Source: Nocardiopsis_B mangrovi (lineage in GTDB: Bacteria; Actinomycetota; Actinomycetes; Streptosporangiales; Streptosporangiaceae). From it: DNA of 64,000 bases. Position numbers and translations under genes: made by a program. Location: assembly GCF_042653925.1 (NCBI RefSeq), contig NZ_JBHSFQ010000033.1, positions 1 through 64,000 of the forward strand, in the 5' to 3' direction. The notes beneath the pieces are model-generated. The model worked only from the letters and a program-made list of their open reading frames with translations. It ran no database searches and was not told the origin of the DNA. Positions 59,115 through 64,000 of the stretch are shown here, one piece after another (within the stretch, counting starts at the first letter, position 1; each line of letters opens with the position of its first letter).

Positions 59115-60182
59115 TTGGTCACGATCAAGGACGTCGCGGCGCGGGCGGGGGTGTCGCTCGGCACCGCCTCGCGCGTGCTCAGCGGCGGCGCCCACACGTC
59201 GGCCGACTCCCGTTCGCGGGTCCTCGCGGCGGCCGCCGAGCTGAACTACATCGCGCACGGACCCGCGCGGTCGCTGCGGCGCGCCAAGACCGACGTGCTC
59301 GGCCTGCTGGTGTCGGACATCCGCAACCCGTTCTTCTCCGAGCTCGCGCACGCGGCCGAGCGGGAGGCGCGCCGCCTCGGCTACACGGTCCTGCTGGCCA
59401 ACTCCGACGAGGACGCCGCCCAGGAGGCCGCGCTCCTCCGCGCGTTCGCGTCCCAGCGGATCGACGGCTTCCTGCTGGCCCCGCAGGGCGGCGACTCCTC
59501 CGCGCTCCGGGGCCTGCTCGGCGGTGGGATGCCGCTGGTGTGCGTGGACCGCACGGTCCGGGGATCGGAAGCGCCCACGATCGCGCCGGACAACGCCGGC
59601 GGGGTGGCCCTCGTCCTCGAGTGGCTGCGCGGCCGCGGCCACCGCGAAGTCGCCTTCGTCGGGGGTCCGGCGACCATCTCCACCGGTGCCGAGCGGCGCG
59701 ACGCCTACCTGTCCCGGCGCGCGGAGCACGGCATCTCGACGGATCCCGCGCTCGTCGACGAGGGCGACTTCCAGGCCGACAGCGGCGCCGCGGCGATGCG
59801 GCGCATCCTCGGCCGCGGTATGCGGCCCACCGCCGTGTTCGGCGCCGACGGCCTCATGACGCTCGGGGCGGTCCGGGCGCTGCGCGCCGAGCTCGGCGAC
59901 GCGGCGCGCGGCGTCGAACTCGTCTCCTTCGACGACCTCGACTGGTTCGCCCTCACCGACCCGCCGGTCTCCGCGGTCCGCACCGACGCCTCGACGATCG
60001 GCCGCCTCGGCATCGCCGCGCTCGTCGACCTCATCAACGGCCGCGCTGCGGTGTCGCAGCGCGTGCCGTCGGCCTTCATCGACCGGGCGGGACCCGCTCG
60101 GGCGACCGCGCCGCCGCTCTCCCCGCCCACCCGGCGGGGCCGCGGCCGCACACCGGCCTCGCGGCCGGACGCCCCGCGGTGA
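59115..60182 (+). CDS. LacI-family transcriptional regulator
   Basis: 355 residues from a TTG start with AAAGGGGG 4 bases upstream; the frame is open further back, but those codons lie in the operator. The HTH VTIKDVAARAGVSLGTASRVLSGGAHTSADSRSRVLAAAAELNY is classical, and LLVSDIRNPFFSELAHAAEREARRLGY starts the effector domain. The C-terminal 30 residues are Pro/Arg/Thr-rich and disordered. It should control the rpiB-like and MHS transporter genes in the same operon, in response to a sugar or polyol. Confidence 0.92.
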   Translation: MVTIKDVAARAGVSLGTASRVLSGGAHTSADSRSRVLAAAAELNYIAHGPARSLRRAKTDVLGLLVSDIRNPFFSELAHAAEREARRLGYTVLLANSDEDAAQEAALLRAFASQRIDGFLLAPQGGDSSALRGLLGGGMPLVCVDRTVRGSEAPTIAPDNAGGVALVLEWLRGRGHREVAFVGGPATISTGAERRDAYLSRRAEHGISTDPALVDEGDFQADSGAAAMRRILGRGMRPTAVFGADGLMTLGAVRALRAELGDAARGVELVSFDDLDWFALTDPPVSAVRTDASTIGRLGIAALVDLINGRAAVSQRVPSAFIDRAGPARATAPPLSPPTRRGRGRTPASRPDAPR

Positions 60183-60267
60183 CCCGCCGCGGGGCAACCG
60201 CCCACCTCTCCCGTCACACCGCGGCGGGGCGGATCCGCCCCGCCGCGCACGTCCGAAGGAGCACCAC

Positions 60268-60723
60268 ATGAGAGTCGCGCTCGGCGCCGACCACGCCGGC
60301 TTCCCCCTCAAGGACGCGGTCCGCACGGCGGTGGAGGCCCTCGGCCACACCGTCGTCGACCGCGGCACGCACAGCACCGACCCGGTCGACTTCCCCGACA
60401 TCACCCAGGAGACCTGCGCACCCGTACTCGACGGCACCGCCGACCGCGCGATCCTCGTGTGCGGGACCGGCGCCGGGGCGATCATGGCCGCCAACAAGAT
60501 CCCCGGTATCCGGTGCGGCCTCGCCCATGAGCCGTACTCGGCGCACCAGGCCGTCGAGCACGACGACGCCAACGTCATCGCGATGGGCGCCTGGCTGGTC
60601 CCCCACGCACTCGTCGCCGACATCGTGCGCGAGTTCCTCGACGCGACGTTCGACGACGACGAGGACACCCGCCGCCGCGTCGCCAAGCTCAACGCCCTCG
60701 ACCACCTCACCCCCGGCAACTGA
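60268..60723 (+). CDS. RpiB/LacA/LacB family sugar-phosphate isomerase
   Basis: 151 residues. ALGADHAGFPLKDAVRTAVEALGHTVVDRGTHSTDPVDFPD, CGTGAGAIMAANKIPGIRCGLAHEPYSA and HDDANVIAMGAWLV are the family's phosphate-binding and catalytic segments. In RpiB the catalytic Cys precedes GTGxG and is present here. It interconverts an aldose and ketose phosphate (ribose 5-phosphate or a hexose analogue such as allose or galactose 6-phosphate). In a LacI-MHS operon a catabolic role for a rare pentose or polyol is likely. AAGGAG lies 7 bases before the ATG. Confidence 0.92.
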   Translation: MRVALGADHAGFPLKDAVRTAVEALGHTVVDRGTHSTDPVDFPDITQETCAPVLDGTADRAILVCGTGAGAIMAANKIPGIRCGLAHEPYSAHQAVEHDDANVIAMGAWLVPHALVADIVREFLDATFDDDEDTRRRVAKLNALDHLTPGN

Positions 60724-60756
60724 ACCGCCGGACCGGCCCGATCAAAGGGGATCCCC

Positions 60757-62088
60757 GTGTCATCACCACCCGCCGAGGCCATCCGGCGCTCGCCACTCGG
60801 CTCGAAGGACCGCAACAAGACCGCCATCGCCGCGGCCGTGGGCACCAGCGTCGAGAACTACGACTTCATCGCCTACGGCACCGCCTCCGCGCTCTACTTC
60901 GGCGCGGTGTTCTTCCCCGAGAGCGACCCGTTCGTCGGGACGCTGCTCTCGTTCGCCACCCTCGCCGTCGGATTCGTCATGCGCCCGCTGGGCGGGGCGA
61001 TCGGCGGGTACCTCGGGGACAGGTTCGGACGCAAGCCCGTGCTCGTCGGCGCCATGATCGTGATGGGCGTGGCGACCTTCCTCATCGGCCTGCTGCCGAC
61101 CTACGGCCAGATCGGCGTGCTCGCCCCGATCCTGCTCACCATCATCCGCATGGTGCAGGGCCTCGCCTTCGGCGCGGAATGGGGCGGCGCCATCACGATG
61201 GCCTACGAGCACGCGCCATGGCACCGGCGCGGGATGTACGCGGCCATCCCGCAATCGGGCAACCCCCTGGGCATCGCGCTCGCCAGCGGGATGTTCGCGC
61301 TCAGCGCCGGCCTCGACGGCGACTGGGCCTGGCGCGCCCCGTTCCTGCTCAGCGCGATCCTCGTCATCGTGGCGCTCATCGTGCGCTCCCGGCTCTCGGA
61401 GTCGCCGGAGTTCCGGGAGGCCCAGGCGTCAGGGAAGACCGAGCGGAACCCGTTCCTGGCGACGCTCCGCAACGACTGGCGCGGCATCCTCCGCGTCATC
61501 TCACTGCGCATCGTCGAGTCGTTCGCCTACTACTCCACGGCGACCTACCTGCTCAACTACCTCACCGAACGCGACCCGTCGCTGCGGCCGGTCGCCCTCG
61601 GCGCGATCACCGCCGCGAGCATCACGGCGATCTTCGTGACGTTCCTCGCGGGGGTCCTCACCGACCGGATCGGCCGGCGCCCGATCTACATCGGCGCGTG
61701 TATCGCCGCGATCCTGTTCGCGTTCCCGATGTACCTGCTCACCAATGACGGCCGGCCCGCGTTCGTCGTCGCCGTGTTCATCATCGGCATCGGGTTCATC
61801 CACGCCGCCCTCACGGGCACCCAGGGGTCGCTGCTCACCGAGCAGTTCCACACCGCGACCCGCACCTCCGGCGCCTCGCTGGGCTACCAGGTCGCGGCGG
61901 CCCTCGGCGGCTTCGCCCCGCTGCTCGCCGCGGCGCTCGTGGGCGCCTTCGGCTGGCCGGGCGCCGCCCTGCTGTACATGGGCGCCGCCGTCATCGGCCT
62001 CGCCGGCATCCTCCTCACCCGGGAGACCTGGGGCCGCGCGGAACGCGCACGCGTCCTCGCTCTCGTCGACGCCGAACGCGACCGCTGA
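60757..62088 (+). CDS. MFS transporter, metabolite:H+ symporter (MHS) family
   Basis: 443 residues, 12 helices. VGTSVENYDFIAYGTASALYFGAVFFP and FVMRPLGGAIGGYLGDRFGRKPVL are MHS hallmarks, as are RMVQGLAFGAEWGGAITMAYEHAP and RRGMYAAIPQSG. Relatives import organic acids, shikimate, proline betaine or, in some operons, sugars. GTG start with AAAGGGG 5 bases upstream, 33 bases after the isomerase stop. It presumably supplies the substrate whose phosphate the isomerase handles, although no kinase is encoded nearby. Confidence 0.93.
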   Translation: MSSPPAEAIRRSPLGSKDRNKTAIAAAVGTSVENYDFIAYGTASALYFGAVFFPESDPFVGTLLSFATLAVGFVMRPLGGAIGGYLGDRFGRKPVLVGAMIVMGVATFLIGLLPTYGQIGVLAPILLTIIRMVQGLAFGAEWGGAITMAYEHAPWHRRGMYAAIPQSGNPLGIALASGMFALSAGLDGDWAWRAPFLLSAILVIVALIVRSRLSESPEFREAQASGKTERNPFLATLRNDWRGILRVISLRIVESFAYYSTATYLLNYLTERDPSLRPVALGAITAASITAIFVTFLAGVLTDRIGRRPIYIGACIAAILFAFPMYLLTNDGRPAFVVAVFIIGIGFIHAALTGTQGSLLTEQFHTATRTSGASLGYQVAAALGGFAPLLAAALVGAFGWPGAALLYMGAAVIGLAGILLTRETWGRAERARVLALVDAERDR

Positions 62089-62101
62089 CCCGGCGCGCGT
62101 C

Positions 62102-62139
62102 CCGCGGGCGGCGGGGGCACCACCCCCCGCCGCCCGCGG
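62102..62139. terminator. Very strong GC hairpin ending the sugar operon
   Basis: CCGCGGGCGGCGGGGG (62102-62117) pairs with CCCCCGCCGCCCGCGG (62124-62139), a 16-bp perfect stem, 13 bases after the transporter stop. Confidence 0.75.
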
Positions 62140-62474
62140 CCGTTGCCGGCGGCGCGGCCACGGCGCCGCCCGGCCGTCCGGCGGCGGTGCCGTTCAGACG
62201 CGGGCCGAGGTAGATCGCATCGCCGTGCTCGACCGCCTGCGCGTACCCGTGATCCTCTTCGCAGGCGACACCGAAGCCCTCGGCCCGGCGTGCGCGTCCC
62301 CTGATGATGCTCCGATCACCGATAGCGGATTCCGTTGCGACCGCTGCGACGCCATCGGCCGGGGACCGGCGCGGAACAGGCGATTCCATGCCGTTTTCCG
62401 AAAGGATCGTGCCGGCACCGGAACCCGGACGGGATCGGCCTCGCGATCGAAACGGAAATGACTCATGAGGGGAA
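62140..62474. other. Gap after the sugar operon, no assignable gene
   Basis: About 335 bases. A plus frame reads RIAVLDRLRVPVILFAGDTE, which recalls an alpha/beta-hydrolase strand, but it is brief, has no start and could be chance. From 62330 the DNA turns AT-richer, perhaps the old promoter of the broken regulator that follows. Confidence 0.3.
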
Positions 62475-62817
62475 ATGGATTTCCGATCCGGAAATGACGG
62501 GAGAACCGTCGCGATCCTTGCGGTGCCGCGTTTTCATACGCTGGACGCCGGCATCGCGGCGCACGTACTCGGCCGGCACCCGGGTGACCGGACATCGTGT
62601 GCGCGGACCGCGCTTGCGAGCCGGCCGGTGACGCGGGCGACGGGTCGTCGCCCATCGACGCGTCGGCGGGCGGCGCGCCGATCCACCCGCTCTCCGATAT
62701 CGCGGACGCCGATATCGTCGTGGTCCCGGGCTGCGACGACCCGCACCTGCCCGTGCCGGACGACCATCCGACCGCGCTGCGGGCGTGCGCCGAGCGGGAC
62801 GCCCGCCGGGGCGGTGG
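62475..62817 (+). pseudogene. Broken GlxA/DJ-1-type regulator gene
   Basis: The first frame from 62475 reads RTVAILAVPRFHTLDAGIAA and HVLGRHPGDR, the first strand and helix of the DJ-1/PfpI domain found in GlxA-family AraC regulators. Near 62590 the signal moves to another frame reading DIVCADRACEPAGDAG, then DADIVVVPGCDDPHLPVP and ALRACAERDARRGG. The rest of the amidase-like domain and the whole AraC HTH are missing, cut off where the thioesterase gene ends at 62818. So it is frameshifted and truncated. Confidence 0.6.
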
Positions 62818-63612
62818 TCACTCCGCGGCGGGCAGGGGGCGGACGGTGAGGATCTGCTGCGCGTGCCCGACGGCGCCGGCGACGTCGTGCAGAACGGTGC
62901 TGGTGATGCCCTGGCCGGTCGGTCCGAAGGTCACCGAGGTATCGAGGCCGACCCAGCGGCCCTCCGGCCGGCGGTGGAGGTGGATCGTCAGGTCGACGTT
63001 GGGGAACATCCACGCGGTGGGCGGCTGCCGTGCGGCGACGCCGTTCGCGGTGTCGACGAGCGCGATGAAGGAGGCCAGCGGGCCGGCGTCCTCTCCGGCG
63101 ACGAGGCCGACGCGGGAGGAGAGCCAGGCCGTCGCCCGGCCCGGACGCGGGGCCGAGACCGGGCGGATGTCCAGGGAGGCGATGTACCCGCCGGGCCACA
63201 CGGGGGTCAGTGCCACGGGCGCCAGCTCGTCGGGCGGGGTGAGCGCCTCGGGTGCGCCGCCGGCGACGGCGGTGGTGTCGAAGGGGCCGAGGAGCCACGC
63301 CCGCGCCCGCACCACGGGGCGCTCGGCGATGAGCACGACGGCTTCGACCAGTTCGATGGTGCGGCCGGGCCGGATCGTCGCCACGCGGATCTCGCATTCG
63401 GCGAGCGTGGGGCGCCCGAGGATGTCGTAGGAGATCCGGGACAGCATCCGGCCGTCGTCGGGACGCCCGGCGAGATAGCGGTCGATGGCGTGTGCGATGA
63501 GGCCGCCGAGCGGGCTGAAGTGCTGCTCATCGGGGTCCCACGCGCCACCGGCGTGCGAGGTGGGCACATAGCGGTTCTCGCCGACGGGCTCGTAGTAACT
63601 ACCGGTGTCCAA
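62818..63612 (-). CDS. Acyl-CoA thioesterase family protein (double hotdog)
   Basis: 264 residues from TTG 63612 (GAGAGG 9 bases upstream). HFSPLGGLIAHAIDRYLAG and LSRISYDILGRPTLAECEIRVATIRPGRTIELVEAVV form the first hotdog, and ANGVAARQPPTAWMFPNVDLTIHLHRRPEGRWVGLDTSVTFGPTGQG the second, matching TesB-like thioesterase-superfamily proteins (4HBT_3). It hydrolyses an acyl-CoA, chain length unknown. The alternative start is an in-frame ATG far upstream without context. No operon partner is seen. Confidence 0.88.
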   Translation of the reverse strand: MDTGSYYEPVGENRYVPTSHAGGAWDPDEQHFSPLGGLIAHAIDRYLAGRPDDGRMLSRISYDILGRPTLAECEIRVATIRPGRTIELVEAVVLIAERPVVRARAWLLGPFDTTAVAGGAPEALTPPDELAPVALTPVWPGGYIASLDIRPVSAPRPGRATAWLSSRVGLVAGEDAGPLASFIALVDTANGVAARQPPTAWMFPNVDLTIHLHRRPEGRWVGLDTSVTFGPTGQGITSTVLHDVAGAVGHAQQILTVRPLPAAE

Positions 63613-63914
63613 CGGTGCCGGCCTCTCTGATCGATGGGCGGGATTACGCGGCGGGCGGGAAAGAAGGGCGGAGGGGAGAGCGCGGTACACGCCGGCGCGC
63701 GGCGACCGCAGGCGGCGGTGCGCTCGGCGAGGGTCCGTCGTCGGCCGAGGCGCGCCCCGCGAGGCGGCTCTCCGATCCCGGCGCCGATCGGACGCGCCCG
63801 CCTCCGGCCCATCCGCCGCCCCTGCACCGGCACCGCTGCGAAGCCGCCCGCCAACGACGTACCCCCAGTATCGCGAACAGCACCCGGAACAGGGGTGCCG
63901 CCCCCGCCTCGCGT
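63613..63914. other. 302-base gap without a gene
   Basis: Arg/Pro/Ala-rich open frames only; no domain, no good start. Probably the leader of the thioesterase gene and the 3' flank of the gene entering from the right edge. Confidence 0.4.
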
Positions 63915-64000
63915 TCAGCCCCCCAGCGCGTCGGGGTCCAGGCGGCGGAAGATCGGGGCCGGGACGCCGATGGTTCCACCCGCGCCGGTCAACTGGGCGG
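63915..64000 (-). CDS. 3' end of a gene entering from the right edge
   Basis: The minus strand carries the last 27 codons of a frame, AQLTGAGGTIGVPAPIFRR then LDPDALGG and TGA. The even composition and GC3 look coding. The product is not recognised from so short a piece. Confidence 0.5.
   Translation of the reverse strand, partial: AQLTGAGGTIGVPAPIFRRLDPDALGG

Noticed and set aside
62180..62340. Alpha/beta-hydrolase fragment (RVPVILFAGDTE)
   Set aside because: Too short, no start and no nucleophile elbow; may be chance.
1..64000. CRISPR arrays, tRNA or rRNA genes, intact insertion sequences
   Set aside because: No regularly spaced 25-40 base repeats, no tRNA T-loop/acceptor pattern, no transposase motifs or terminal inverted repeats were seen by eye; very diverged elements could be missed.

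Overview
The DNA is very GC-rich (about 70% or more by eye), with strongly GC3-biased genes, frequent GTG and TTG starts, start/stop overlaps of the ATGA and GTGA type, Tat signals and SARP-type regulators. This fits an actinomycete, perhaps a Streptosporangiales or Nocardiopsis-like genus; the genus is a guess. I saw no rRNA, tRNA, CRISPR array or intact transposase. The window looks like an accessory, metabolically mixed region with several decaying genes.

0-14 kb, specialised metabolism. A start codon at the left edge is followed by 1.7 kb without a convincing gene, then a SARP regulator. Next comes a minus-strand pair: a vanillyl-alcohol-oxidase-type flavoprotein and a vanadium haloperoxidase-like protein. 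After a YciI-like gene and an MFS/HAD-phosphatase pair there is a compact operon: acyl-AMP ligase, SDR, acyl carrier protein and AfsA-like hotdog protein. Its upstream region carries three tandem 13-bp repeats, and a related copy precedes the next gene, a LuxR-type regulator. Together these genes suggest a small butenolide, butyrolactone or furan-like product or signal.

14-24 kb. A frameshifted gene, a GPP34 (GOLPH3-like) gene, MerR with a divergent SDR, a large AfsR-type regulator divergent from an imine-reductase-like/SDR pair, a secreted 4-Cys protein and a MmyB-like HTH regulator.

24-32 kb, organosulfur module. SsuABC-type ABC transporter, IclR regulator, FMN-dependent LLM monooxygenase, cupin, DsbA-like protein and flavin reductase. 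Two promoter regions share an operator-like motif.

32-45 kb, catabolism. A glycosyltransferase, then a LacI-led operon (FAD oxidoreductase, HyuA-type ATPase without HyuB, unknown protein, carboxylate transporter) divergent from a Tat-exported beta-propeller protein. Matching palindromes TAATGCGGATTA and TAATACGTATTA lie between them. A lactate permease with a cre-like palindrome and a VOC gene follow.

45-58 kb, metals and redox. BtrH-like protein, P1B-4-type metal ATPase with an ArsR sensor, two small secreted or acidic peptides, a DsbA/VKOR-like operon whose VKOR has lost its centre, an AGCS amino-acid symporter, and a copper/heme operon (CopC, PCu(A)C, DyP peroxidase, ferric-reductase-like cytochrome).

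58-64 kb. Hexapeptide acetyltransferase, a P450 fragment, a sugar-phosphate operon (LacI, RpiB/LacAB isomerase, MHS transporter) with a perfect 20-bp operator, a broken GlxA-type regulator, a thioesterase and the 3' end of an unrecognised gene.
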